Positions 1-8,423 are shown, counted from the first letter of the stretch. The stretch is 35,442 nucleotides of DNA from Eubacteriales bacterium (GCA_030537525.1 JAUNVU010000009.1:1-35442), one strand, 5' to 3'. The notes: a model not told the origin generated them from the sequence alone. Translations and numbers: made by a program.

Positions 1-1
1 G

Positions 2-3000
2 TTTGATGTTGAGCTTGATGGTCCAATTATGTTAAAAACAAGTAGTGGTGATTTAGTAGACCCAAGAGATCATGGTTACAGGGTTTTATACTCAACACAA
101 CCACCGGTGCAAAAGGATATTAAAGCTAACTTAAATGCTACTTTTTCTGAAAATGTTATCGATTATCGTCAAGTTACCATGTATAAAATTATCATGGAAG
201 ATGACACAGAAATGCCAGCTCAACATACGAGCTACTTTGTTTTTCCTGCTCGAGCTAGCTCTCCTCTTGATGTTAAAAATGGCCAAAAAGCCTACAATAG
301 TTTTGCCGTAGCAGCAAGTACGGACAAAGATGCTACTTTTAGTCCTGTTTCTTATAATGAAACCACCAAGGTGGCAACCCCGGTTGGTGCCTATATCATT
401 AAAGGAAAAACCTACTTTGACTATAACTTTGATGATCACTATAACTATGGTGAGTTAAATCTAAGCAATATTAAATTAGGACTGTTTAATAAAGAAAATA
501 TACTAATTGACGAAACATGGTCTGATCAAGACGGAAATTATAGTTTAAGTACCAATCGTCTTGGTCAATATACCGTTAAGGTTTTAGAAAAACCTGATAA
601 TCTCCTGTTTGAAAACAATGTTGATCCAAGCCTTGTTTTTCCTAAGCGCGCAATCCATTCATCTTATATTTTGGAAGATGGCATGCCTATAGGTCATGAC
701 GTAAATGCTAGTGGAGAAAGCAAGTCGATAGATATCGTAGTTGAAGAAAAGATTCACTATGTACATGTTGGTTTAAAAGATAATCTAAAATCAGTTACAA
801 TAAACAAACAATGGAAGCGCAAAAATGCGACCGTTGATAAGGTTTCAGGTCTTCTCATTTACGGCAGTGATCAACCGCCAGTTTATGGAGAGCCTATTCG
901 TCCTCTAGAAAAAAAAGAGTTTACCATTTCTGAAGATCAGGATTGGTCAACGGAGATTGAAAATCTTCACGTTTTAGATATTGATCAAACTACTATTGAG
1001 TATAACGTCGAGGAAGTACCTGTTGATGGTTTTGATTATCACGTAGAGTTAGTTAACGGAGATGAATTTACCATCGTTAATACCTTTTTTGAAAGAATTG
1101 ATAAAACCGTTACGAAGGAGTGGATTTTTGAAAAACCAGGCTTTCGTGATATTTATACTTATGTTCAATTAGAGCGCTCTCTTGATAATAAAGTTTGGGA
1201 AAAGGTTGGTGAACCAAAGTATTTAGAACCAGAGATAGATGATTATGGCCTTGCCTATTCAATCCTGTACTTTTCTGCCAGCGAAACCTGGAAAAACTTA
1301 CCAAAAACAGACGAGGCTGGAAAGGCTTATATTTATCGATTCATAGAATCTGACACCTCTGGAAATCATAGTATACCTGATGGCTTTACCGTTGAATATG
1401 TTGGAGACAAAATAACAAATACAGAAAACGCAAATTCCACAAGCTTTACAGCCCTAAAGTATTGGGAAGGCGGACCAGAAGAGCACCCTACCATATACTT
1501 TAAATTAGTTAGAAAAATAGAGGATTATTCTTGGGTGCCAGTGTTTGATCCAACAGAGTATGAAGATGCTGGATATCCCCTTAAAGAGTTAAAACAAGGT
1601 GTTACAGAGGCCACCTGGTTGAATATAGAAAGATATTCAGATGAAGATGACCCATATGAGTATGCGGTTATTGAAGTAGATAAGGAAGGAAAGCCTTGGA
1701 AACATTCGAATTACCAGACTGAATACTACCCAGATGGCTACAACTATTTTAACTTAGACTATAATCTAAGAGCAAATCCTGAGTTTGGAGGCTTGTTTAC
1801 CGTTGTAAATTTCTATCGAAATACTCAGATGGACACAATAACAGCAAAGAAGATATGGGTTGGAGGTGAGGAACGTCCAACGGTATACTTCAGGCTTGAG
1901 GCTAGTATAGACAATGTGAATTGGGAACAAGTTCCAAGTGATATTGCTGATATTAAGCAACTTGAATTTCCTACGACTGAAGTACAATGGGAAAATATGC
2001 CAACAGAAGATGCATTTGCCAATGAGAAATACAAATTTTATTACAAAGTCATAGAAGTTGACGAAAATAATAAAAAATTCCAAGATGACAGATACACAAT
2101 TGTGCATAATGGCTTGGAAGTTACTAACATCTGGAAGCCAGAAATAGAAGAAGGAGATACAATCACTAAGCTTGCAACAAAGGTTTGGGAAGGCGGTGAA
2201 AATCATCCGACTGTATACTTTAGGCTTGAAAGAAAACTTGATACAGAAGAAGAGTGGAAACAGGTTCTCGATATAAAAGAGATTACAGCCGAAAAAACGA
2301 GCGTAAAATGGGAGGTAGAAAAGACGGAAGAAGCTTATAAGTATCGTGTCAGAGAGGTCGATAAAGATAATAATTATTTTGAGGATAAGAATTATATAAC
2401 TAAATATGATGACGATAACCTTATCGTTACCAATATCTATAAAGAAAATGAACCAGGACAGGTGACAAAGACAGCAAAAAAGGTCTGGAAAGGTGGTAAG
2501 GATCACCCAGTCATTTATGTTCGTTTGGAACGGAGTCTTGATGGCGATAAATGGGAAAAGGCTGCTGAAATTGAGAAGCTGGAATATCCTGAGCTTGAGG
2601 TCAATTTTACAGTAGACCAGTATAGTCCGCAGGGTTATGAGTATCGATATAGAGCAAGAGAGGTTGATGAAACCGATATTGAGACTGTTCCTGAAGGTTA
2701 CAAGGTAAGCTATAACGGGCTGGAGATTACCAATATTTATCAGTCTACAGAAGAGCCAGAACCAGAACCTGAACCCCAGCCTGAACCAGAAGAAACGACA
2801 AGCACGGAGACAGAAAATGAACCAACGCAGCCCTCACAGATGGAAGTGGTAATACCCCAGAAACCCCATGTAACGCCACCATCTAAAATTGGTAAGCCGC
2901 CGATGTCAGGAACTTCTATAACAGAGGTCAAAATACCAGTAACAGGTGTGAACGATAATCGTTATCTATTTGCTGTCTTCTTTGCCTTGAGTATTTTAGC

Positions 3001-3049
3001 TTTCTACCTTAGGAAAAGAGTACTAGGCGATGAGTGCAAGAAGCAGTAA
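2..3049 (+). CDS. Cna-B repeat surface protein, sortase-anchored (5' end outside window)
   Basis: The reading frame is open from base 2, before the first ATG at 29, so the gene starts upstream and its signal peptide is not visible. Residue numbers here count from that ATG. A CnaB/prealbumin-like module lies around residues 120-190. Repeated Cna-B-type units follow, starting near 257, 361, 474, 605, 716 and 815; the later ones open with a K-x-W-x-GG-x-x-x-P-x-(I/V)-Y-(F/V) signature and end in T-N-(I/V)-(Y/W). A Pro/Glu-rich wall-spanning stretch (about 910-925) leads to a sorting motif IPVTG (969-973), a hydrophobic segment and a basic tail, so sortase should anchor it to the cell wall. Cna-B stalk domains often form internal isopeptide bonds; that is family knowledge. 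Its base composition is clearly more AT-rich than the rest of the window. Probable role: adhesin or pilin-like stalk. The ligand cannot be inferred. Confidence 0.88.
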   Translation, partial: FDVELDGPIMLKTSSGDLVDPRDHGYRVLYSTQPPVQKDIKANLNATFSENVIDYRQVTMYKIIMEDDTEMPAQHTSYFVFPARASSPLDVKNGQKAYNSFAVAASTDKDATFSPVSYNETTKVATPVGAYIIKGKTYFDYNFDDHYNYGELNLSNIKLGLFNKENILIDETWSDQDGNYSLSTNRLGQYTVKVLEKPDNLLFENNVDPSLVFPKRAIHSSYILEDGMPIGHDVNASGESKSIDIVVEEKIHYVHVGLKDNLKSVTINKQWKRKNATVDKVSGLLIYGSDQPPVYGEPIRPLEKKEFTISEDQDWSTEIENLHVLDIDQTTIEYNVEEVPVDGFDYHVELVNGDEFTIVNTFFERIDKTVTKEWIFEKPGFRDIYTYVQLERSLDNKVWEKVGEPKYLEPEIDDYGLAYSILYFSASETWKNLPKTDEAGKAYIYRFIESDTSGNHSIPDGFTVEYVGDKITNTENANSTSFTALKYWEGGPEEHPTIYFKLVRKIEDYSWVPVFDPTEYEDAGYPLKELKQGVTEATWLNIERYSDEDDPYEYAVIEVDKEGKPWKHSNYQTEYYPDGYNYFNLDYNLRANPEFGGLFTVVNFYRNTQMDTITAKKIWVGGEERPTVYFRLEASIDNVNWEQVPSDIADIKQLEFPTTEVQWENMPTEDAFANEKYKFYYKVIEVDENNKKFQDDRYTIVHNGLEVTNIWKPEIEEGDTITKLATKVWEGGENHPTVYFRLERKLDTEEEWKQVLDIKEITAEKTSVKWEVEKTEEAYKYRVREVDKDNNYFEDKNYITKYDDDNLIVTNIYKENEPGQVTKTAKKVWKGGKDHPVIYVRLERSLDGDKWEKAAEIEKLEYPELEVNFTVDQYSPQGYEYRYRAREVDETDIETVPEGYKVSYNGLEITNIYQSTEEPEPEPEPQPEPEETTSTETENEPTQPSQMEVVIPQKPHVTPPSKIGKPPMSGTSITEVKIPVTGVNDNRYLFAVFFALSILAFYLRKRVLGDECKKQ

Positions 3050-3106
3050 GGTATGACAATAAACGGCACAGAGTTAAATTGAATTACTCTTGTATAAATT
3101 GAGATC

Positions 3107-3133
3107 AAAGAGCACCTCGATGAGGTGCTCTTT
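3107..3133. terminator. Bidirectional rho-independent terminator
   Basis: A perfect 12-bp stem (3107-3118 with 3122-3133, arms AAAGAGCACCTC and GAGGTGCTCTTT) has a 3-nt loop. A-run and U-run flanks let it work in both directions. It lies 58 bases after the adhesin stop. Confidence 0.8.
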
Positions 3134-3258
3134 GCAATCAAAAGACCAATAATTGGATATAAATTTGAAAATAAACATACTGTAAAAATATTTGGTGGTT
3201 TATATCTCAGACACAAAGAAACTTATCGTTAAGATACGAACCAGAATTCAGAACTAAC

Positions 3259-3289
3259 TTGACTTAGGACCCTGCCATTATGTTAAAAT
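3259..3289 (+). promoter_or_regulatory. Probable sigma-A promoter for secD
   Basis: A -35 TTGACT (3259-3264) is followed by an extended -10, TG at 3281-3282 and TAAAAT at 3284-3289. The 19-bp spacer is longer than ideal, but the TGn element compensates. The start codon is 34 bases downstream. Confidence 0.5.
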
Positions 3290-3322
3290 TACCCGTTAGT
3301 TAACATAAGAGAGGTATATTAG

Positions 3323-4636
3323 ATGGCAAAATCAAGTCGTGCCAGATTTGGTGAGCGTGCCAGCCTGATCCCATTTTTCAGTCTGTTGGCCCTGCTAATT
3401 CTGGCTACATTATTGTGTATCTTTGGCTGGACGACGCCTCTGAAGAATGCACAGGGAGAACGAATTCGCCTAAAGGGTGCACAAGAAATGCGCTACGGCA
3501 CTGATATTAGAGGTGGCGTTGAGGCGGTATTTGCACCACATAATTTCGATGTCAAACCAAGCCCAGAGCAGCTCGATGCAGCTGCGAAAGTCTTGAATTT
3601 CCGCTTAGATAAGCTGCAGATTCTAGACCGAGAGCTGACCACTAGTCCGAGTGCAGGTCGCCTAATCTTGAGGTTCCCCTGGCGTTCAGATGAAACAGAA
3701 TTTAAGCCAGAGACGGCACTGAAGGAATTGGGTGAAATGGCTTACCTGACCTTCAGGAAGCCTGATGGCACAGTGGCCATTGACGGTTCAGACGTCGAAG
3801 AGGCCTCTGTCGTCCTCGACCAGAGAACGAACACGCCAGTTGTTGCCTTGAAATTGAAGGAAGAAGGTGCCCAGAAATTCGCCGACGTCACAGGTGAGCT
3901 GGTAGGCAAGCCGCTGGCCATCTACCTAGACGAGACCATGCTCTCAGCACCTGTAGTCAGAGATCGAATCACTGGCGGTGCGGCGACCATTCAACGCGAG
4001 AATATGACTAGTGAAGAGGCCTTCGATTTAGCATCGAAGATCAATGGCGGTGCTCTGCCATTCGCTTTGAAGCCAATTTCCTCTTCATCCTTGAGTCCGA
4101 AATTAGGTCAAAACTCACTGCATCTAATGACTCTAGCGGGTGCTATTTCCTTCATCTTGATCTGCATTTACATGGTAGTTTTCTACAGATTGCCTGGTTT
4201 CATTGGCTGTATCTCATTAACCGCTCAGTTGGTTGGTGTATTACTGGCCATCTCACTACCGCAGCAGACTCTGACTCTTCAGGGTATAGCAGGTATTATT
4301 CTGTCGATAGGAATGGGTGTTGATGCCAATATCATCATCTCCTCGCGAATTAAGGAGGAGGCGAGGAAAGGTTTGACCTTGCCAAGCTTCTTGCACAATG
4401 GTTTCACCAAGGCTTTTTCCTCTGTTATGGACTCTAACGTAACTGTTGCTATTGCAGCCATAGTTTTGATGTTCTTCGGCTCAGGGACTATTCTGTCATT
4501 TGCCTATTCATTACTCGCTGGTGTCATTCTCAACGGTATCACTGGTGTCTGGATGACACGTAAGATGATTGCATCGCTGACGAAGATCGAAGCACTGCGC
4601 AAGCCCTATCTCTATGGCGCAAGGAGGAATGCCTAA
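3323..4636 (+). CDS. secD: Protein translocase subunit SecD
   Basis: The product is the SecD half of the SecDF accessory complex, which uses the proton gradient to pull exported proteins through SecYEG. It is 437 residues. One N-terminal membrane segment (about residues 17-37) is followed by a large extracytoplasmic domain carrying the DIRGG motif near residue 63, then a C-terminal block of about five membrane segments. The transmembrane-4 signature appears as GMGVDANIIISSRIKEE (around 331-347); the family usually has GMAVDANVLIFERIKEE. The length is normal for Gram-positive SecD. The ribosome binding site is modest (GAGAGG). The stop and the secF start share one base (TAATG), so the two subunits are translationally coupled. 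Confidence 0.95.
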   Translation: MAKSSRARFGERASLIPFFSLLALLILATLLCIFGWTTPLKNAQGERIRLKGAQEMRYGTDIRGGVEAVFAPHNFDVKPSPEQLDAAAKVLNFRLDKLQILDRELTTSPSAGRLILRFPWRSDETEFKPETALKELGEMAYLTFRKPDGTVAIDGSDVEEASVVLDQRTNTPVVALKLKEEGAQKFADVTGELVGKPLAIYLDETMLSAPVVRDRITGGAATIQRENMTSEEAFDLASKINGGALPFALKPISSSSLSPKLGQNSLHLMTLAGAISFILICIYMVVFYRLPGFIGCISLTAQLVGVLLAISLPQQTLTLQGIAGIILSIGMGVDANIIISSRIKEEARKGLTLPSFLHNGFTKAFSSVMDSNVTVAIAAIVLMFFGSGTILSFAYSLLAGVILNGITGVWMTRKMIASLTKIEALRKPYLYGARRNA

Positions 4637-5616
4637 TGGAAAAAGAACTTAAGCAAGGCCGCTTCGCACCACGGATGGTAGCAGGCCGGAAGATCTATCC
4701 CTTTATCGAGAATCGCCGTTACTACTTATTTATCGCTATTGGCTTGATAGTCCTCGGTTTCATCCTTGCCTTGTGGCGTGGTTTTGAATTAGATATTGAA
4801 TTTAAGGGCGGCTCAATGATCGACTACACCTATAGTGGCGAGATTGATCCAGATGAGGTAAATGCGATGCTCTCAGATGAATTCTCAGAACCAGTCAACT
4901 GTCAGATCTCCAGAGCTATTGGTTCTGGTGATTCCAATCTCAAGGTTTCGGTGGCTGGTAATGAGGCCCTGAGTCCAGAGCAGCTAGGTGAATTGACCGC
5001 GATTCTCAATGAACAGTATCCAGGACATGATTTTGAGATTTATGAAGCCAATCTGGTCTCACCATCAATTGGTCGTGAGCTTCTGAGAAATGGCCTCTTG
5101 GCATTAGTTATTGCCTCGCTCTTAATTATCGCCTATGTCTGGCTGTCGTTTAGAACTATGTCAGGTCCCTCTGCAGGTGTCATGGCTCTAGTTGCTCTCT
5201 TCCACGATACACTTCTGGCCTTCCTGGCCTTCGTCATCATGGGTTCGGCGATCAATGAGACATTAATAGCAGTCATCCTGACCATCCTTGGTTTCTCGAT
5301 TAACGATACCATTGTCATCTATGACAGAATCCGAGAAAACATTGGCCTATACAGAGAAGAGCTGTCTTTCGTGGACATTCTGGATCTCTCGATCAGCCAG
5401 TCTCTTGGCCGGACGATATCCACCTCTCTTTGTATTTTTGTCGCCGTTGTAACCGCTTATATTTTCGCTCTTTTATATAATTTGGAGAGTATTAAAGAAT
5501 TTGCCCTGCCTATCTTGGTGGGTGTAATCAGTGGTACTTTCTCTTCAATCACAATTTCTACACCGCTCTGGGCGGCCTGGAAAATGCGAGATGGTCGCAC
5601 TGGCCTAGAAGATTAA
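4636..5616 (+). CDS. secF: Protein translocase subunit SecF
   Basis: This is the partner of SecD, 326 residues with six predicted membrane segments. The first is near residues 28-46, and the rest are in the C-terminal half after the extracytoplasmic domain. The conserved FKGGS near the start of the external domain and the FSINDTIVIYDRIREN signature in the membrane block identify the family. An AAGGAGG site lies inside the end of secD, and the start overlaps the secD stop by one base. The next gene starts 19 bases downstream, so the exported proteins that follow are probably on the same transcript. No terminator is visible between them. Confidence 0.95.
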   Translation: MEKELKQGRFAPRMVAGRKIYPFIENRRYYLFIAIGLIVLGFILALWRGFELDIEFKGGSMIDYTYSGEIDPDEVNAMLSDEFSEPVNCQISRAIGSGDSNLKVSVAGNEALSPEQLGELTAILNEQYPGHDFEIYEANLVSPSIGRELLRNGLLALVIASLLIIAYVWLSFRTMSGPSAGVMALVALFHDTLLAFLAFVIMGSAINETLIAVILTILGFSINDTIVIYDRIRENIGLYREELSFVDILDLSISQSLGRTISTSLCIFVAVVTAYIFALLYNLESIKEFALPILVGVISGTFSSITISTPLWAAWKMRDGRTGLED

Positions 5617-5635
5617 GTTCAGAAAGTAGGAGAAA

Positions 5636-6130
5636 ATGCTCAGAGCTTTTAAGGAGAAAATTTGTAGATGCGGCAAGTCCCTTGCCCAAATTACGCTAGC
5701 TGTCTTGCTCACGACTACAGTTGCCATCAGCGCTAGCCCAAGGCTTGAAGCGGGCTGATGCACAAGGCCAGAGCTGGCAGTTGGCCAGAATGGAGAAGCG
5801 AGAGACATCAGAGCTAATAGAGCTTATTACAGCAGGAGGTATAGCAGACTGTTATACGGTCAAGTCTGGGATAAGTATAAATACAATCTAGCTCATAAGC
5901 AGTATATTTATTACAACTATCCTTACAATGATGAGCAGAATAGCAGATATACCGCCAATGCATTTAGAAAATTTGAATATGAAAATGCAAATTTAGGGTA
6001 TTATAAATATGAGCCAAGAGAGGAATCCAGAACTGTGGATTACGATCAATTAAGTAGTGATTTCATCAAGCAGTTGTGGAGCAACTTGAGTCGAAATAAG
6101 CATTTTGACTCAGGTCATCGTCACAGATAA
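5636..6130 (+). CDS. Exported protein of unknown function with in-frame UGA at codon 41
   Basis: A good ribosome binding site (AGGAG) precedes ATG 5636. The first 40 codons encode a signal peptide: a basic start, a hydrophobic core around residues 15-31, then SASPRLEAG. Codon 41 is UGA (5756-5758). The same frame then stays open for 123 codons to TAA at 6128-6130. That downstream part is rich in Tyr, Asn, Arg and Lys, is AT-rich compared with its neighbours, and has no recognisable domain. No start codon with a ribosome binding site follows the UGA, so the downstream part needs readthrough to be made. If UGA acts as a stop, the product is only a 40-residue secreted peptide. The signal peptide resembles that of the next gene, which also carries a UGA at the same place. 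A recent nonsense mutation is the alternative. Confidence 0.55.
5774..5788 (+). promoter_or_regulatory. Stem-loop downstream of in-frame UGA (SECIS-like candidate)
   Basis: CTGGC (5774-5778), loop AGTTG, GCCAG (5784-5788) form a perfect 5-bp stem. The loop starts 21 bases after the UGA at 5756-5758 and has G at its second position. Other pairings compete here, such as GGCCA 5766-5770 with TGGCC 5782-5786, so the fold is uncertain. Confidence 0.3.
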
Positions 6131-6143
6131 TTAGGAGAAAGCG

Positions 6144-7799
6144 ATGTTTAAGCATTTAAGAAATAATAAGAGCATAGCTCAGAAGCTCATGCAATTTGGC
6201 TTGGCCATATTGCTGAGCACGAGTATTGTGTTGTCCGCCAGCCCCAAGGCATATGGTTGAGGCCCGAGGCCGACGGACTGTAGTCCGTCAGATCAGGGTA
6301 AGAACCCAAGACCTCCAGTTAATATTGACTGGGAGAAGTACGTCGACACTACAAAGGACAATAGACCGGCCCAGACAACTACTAAGAAGGCAGAGACTAC
6401 AACTACCACTACCGCAACCACGACTACGACCACTACGACTGAGCAGACCTCTGAGAATCAGGAGCCTAGCAGCGCTGATCCAACGCCTTCAGCAAGCAAT
6501 ACTGAGCCCTCACAGAATGCTACGAATCCAAGTGAGACTAGTCAGCAGCCAGCTGATAATACTGGTGTAGATACTGCTTCTGGTCCAGTCTATCCCAGCC
6601 GTCAGGAGGTCTCTGCACAGGCCTACCTGGTGATTGACTTGGAAAATGGTCAGGAATTAACCAGCGAGAATGCCAATCTACCACTGTCTATGGCGGCCTT
6701 CGTACGTCTGATGACTCTGAAAACTGTTTTAGATGCAACTGACTACAGCCCAAGTCGACTGGTCACCATACCAGCGTCTGAGCGTCCAGAACAGACCTTC
6801 TTTGCAGGCGAGCAGGTCAGCACGGAAACGGCCATTTTCGCCATGCTCTTTGCCGATTCTGCAGATGCTGCCGAAGCTCTGGCCAATACCTACGGTCCTG
6901 GTCAAGAAGCCTTCGTTGCCGAGATGAATCGCAAGGCAAGCGAACTTGGTATGAACAGCGTCTCGTTTAACGATGCGACAGGAGAATCGCATGGTACTCT
7001 GATCACGGCTAAAGAATTGGCGACTCTGGTCAAGAGTTTGCGCAAGCATCCTGAGTACTCAGAGATCTATAGGCGTCAGAGCTACTTGATTCCGCAGAGT
7101 AATCTGCGTACGGCTACTAATATGACCGTTATAGATAATCCAGCGCGTGCTCTAGATTCCATGAGTTCACCGTACCTTTATCTACTGAAGGGTCTGATGG
7201 TTACTGCCAATGCCGACAATTGGTCATACGGTATAGCGGAAGCTGTTACCACTGGTGAACGCGAGGTCCTGGCCATTGTCATGGGCGCCTCAGCAAATAA
7301 CGAGGAGATCTCTGGCAATGCCAAGGCCCTCTACGCCTTGCGTGCTATGCTCGAGGATTCTGCTATTGCAGCGGGTGCAAGCCCGCAGGGTAAGTCGCTT
7401 CTAGCTGAGAAGAGCAGTGCTGCGCAGCCTTCGGAGACTGAGCCCAGTGAAGTAGAAGAGACAGCTGCTGTAATCGTCGAAACAACAAGTGAAACCACTC
7501 CTGTGATTACGACTACAGAAGCACCGGCTGAAGTCGACGTCAAGAAGAGCCCACGCCACTTCATCAAGATTCTGATGTATAGTCTGGGCGGTCTCCTATC
7601 ACTAGCCATCATCTTCCTGATTGTTGCCTTGATCCGTCAGCGCAATATTGAGAAACGCGAGATCACAGCGGTACGTCGTCCAAGCCAGCCACGACCACGT
7701 CGTCAAGGTAGACCTGGCCCACGTCGTCCAGAGAATCTGGATAGGAGAGGACAGAAGCGTCCTAACAGACCTCAGCCCAGACCTCGAAATCTCGATTAA
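6144..7799 (+). CDS. Membrane-anchored D-Ala-D-Ala carboxypeptidase-like pseudoenzyme with in-frame UGA at codon 39
   Basis: AGGAG precedes ATG 6144. Residues 1-38 form a signal peptide, codon 39 is UGA (6258-6260), and the frame continues to TAA at 7799 (551 codons). A Pro/Thr/Ser-rich linker (about 40-155, including 14 Thr in 15 codons at 6396-6440) leads to a peptidase S11 fold (about 158-385). A C-terminal membrane segment (about 475-498) and an Arg/Pro-rich cytoplasmic tail follow. The S11 match is clear, for example DATGESHGTLITAKELA. The catalytic motifs are not: SxxK reads AFVR (185-188), SxN aligns with DSA, and KTG is replaced. It therefore probably binds or scaffolds the cell wall without cleaving it. 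The first start after the UGA, GTG 6630, has its nearest ribosome binding site 20 bases away and would drop the signal peptide, so readthrough is the simplest route to the full protein. Confidence 0.7.
6272..6289 (+). promoter_or_regulatory. Perfect hairpin 11 nt after the in-frame UGA (SECIS-like candidate)
   Basis: GACGGAC (6272-6278), loop TGTA, GTCCGTC (6283-6289) form a perfect 7-bp stem. It begins 11 bases after the UGA (6258-6260), the same offset as the upper SECIS stem of E. coli fdhF. The loop has G at position 2 but lacks the E. coli GGUC loop and bulged U. Confidence 0.4.
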
Positions 7800-7849
7800 T
7801 CCATTAAATGGAAGTTAGAAATCATTAGATAATAAGAGAAAAATAGAGA

Positions 7850-7880
7850 AAAGGCGAGATTCATTCGGATCTCGCTTTTT
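7850..7880 (+). terminator. Rho-independent terminator
   Basis: GCGAGAT (7854-7860) and ATCTCGC (7869-7875) pair around an 8-nt loop, followed by five T. It closes the secD-secF-exported protein transcription unit. Confidence 0.85.
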
Positions 7881-7883
7881 CAA

Positions 7884-7912
7884 TTGACAGGGGCGATGCA
7901 GAACAGTAGTAT
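7884..7912 (+). promoter_or_regulatory. Promoter for rplM-rpsI
   Basis: TTGACA (7884-7889), a 17-bp spacer and TAGTAT (7907-7912) make a near-consensus sigma-A promoter, just after the preceding terminator. Confidence 0.75.
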
Positions 7913-7919
7913 TTACCGT

Positions 7920-7984
7920 GCAGTTTTGCAAGAGAGCTGAAGCCTAGGCTTTCGGCTTAGATATAGAAAGATTAGGAGCAACGC
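7920..7984 (+). promoter_or_regulatory. Possible structured leader of the L13-S9 operon
   Basis: The roughly 65-base untranslated leader has a hairpin CT-AAGCC (7937-7944, one bulged G) with GGCTT-AG (7954-7960) and a small GCA...TGC hairpin before it. L13 (rplM) leaders in Bacillota are known regulatory RNAs. I cannot confirm this one belongs to that family. Confidence 0.25.
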
Positions 7985-8413
7985 ATGAAAACACCAATTC
8001 TCAAAGCGTCAGAAATTGAACGCAAGTGGTATGTGGTAGATGCTGAGGGCCAGACCCTTGGTCGCCTCGCCAGCCAGGTCAGCGCAATCCTCAAGGGTAA
8101 GCACAAGGCTGAATACAGCCCCTTCCAGGATCATGGCGACTATGTAGTCATCATCAATGCTGAGAAGATTCACGTTACTGGTCGTAAGGCGGAACAGAAA
8201 CTCTATCGCCACCACTCCACCTATCCAGGCGGACTCAAGGAAGTACCTTGGAAGGAGATGCTGGCCAAGCATCCTGAGCGCATCCTCGAACGTGCTATAA
8301 AGGGCATGCTCCCGAAGAATTCGCTCGGTCGTCAGATGTACAGGAAACTTAAGGTCTACGCAGGTAGTGAGCACCCACACGCTGCCCAGAAGCCCGAGAA
8401 GCTGGAATTTTAG
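7985..8413 (+). CDS. rplM: 50S ribosomal protein L13 (uL13)
   Basis: Large-subunit assembly protein of 142 residues, the normal length. Recognisable blocks are [18 protein letters not shown] at the N terminus, the RHHSTYPGG segment in the middle and the [25 protein letters not shown] region. A TTAGGAG site sits 6 bases before the ATG. It is followed after 10 bases by rpsI, the near-universal L13-S9 pair, and is transcribed from the promoter at 7884-7912. Confidence 0.97.
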   Translation: MKTPILKASEIERKWYVVDAEGQTLGRLASQVSAILKGKHKAEYSPFQDHGDYVVIINAEKIHVTGRKAEQKLYRHHSTYPGGLKEVPWKEMLAKHPERILERAIKGMLPKNSLGRQMYRKLKVYAGSEHPHAAQKPEKLEF

Positions 8414-8423
8414 GAGAAGATAG

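Noticed and set aside
1766-2506. 246-codon frame on the minus strand
   Set aside because: It is antisense to the Cna-B repeats; the Phe/Ile-rich product mirrors Glu/Lys/Asn codons, and there is no ribosome binding site.
5636-6260. SecM/VemP-type secretion-monitoring leader peptide for secDF
   Set aside because: The short signal-peptide frames lie downstream of secD-secF, not upstream, and the frame after each UGA remains coding. A leader role is possible but not supported.
6226-6570. Arg/Leu-rich 114-codon frame on the plus strand
   Set aside because: It is a shifted reading of the Pro/Thr-rich linker of the gene at 6144, with repetitive low-complexity composition and no ribosome binding site.
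5636-7799. Genome-wide reassignment of UGA to Trp or Gly
   Set aside because: tsaB, uvrC, lipA and the exonuclease gene end in TGA at sensible positions, and no other gene in the window has an internal TGA. Trp is encoded by TGG throughout.
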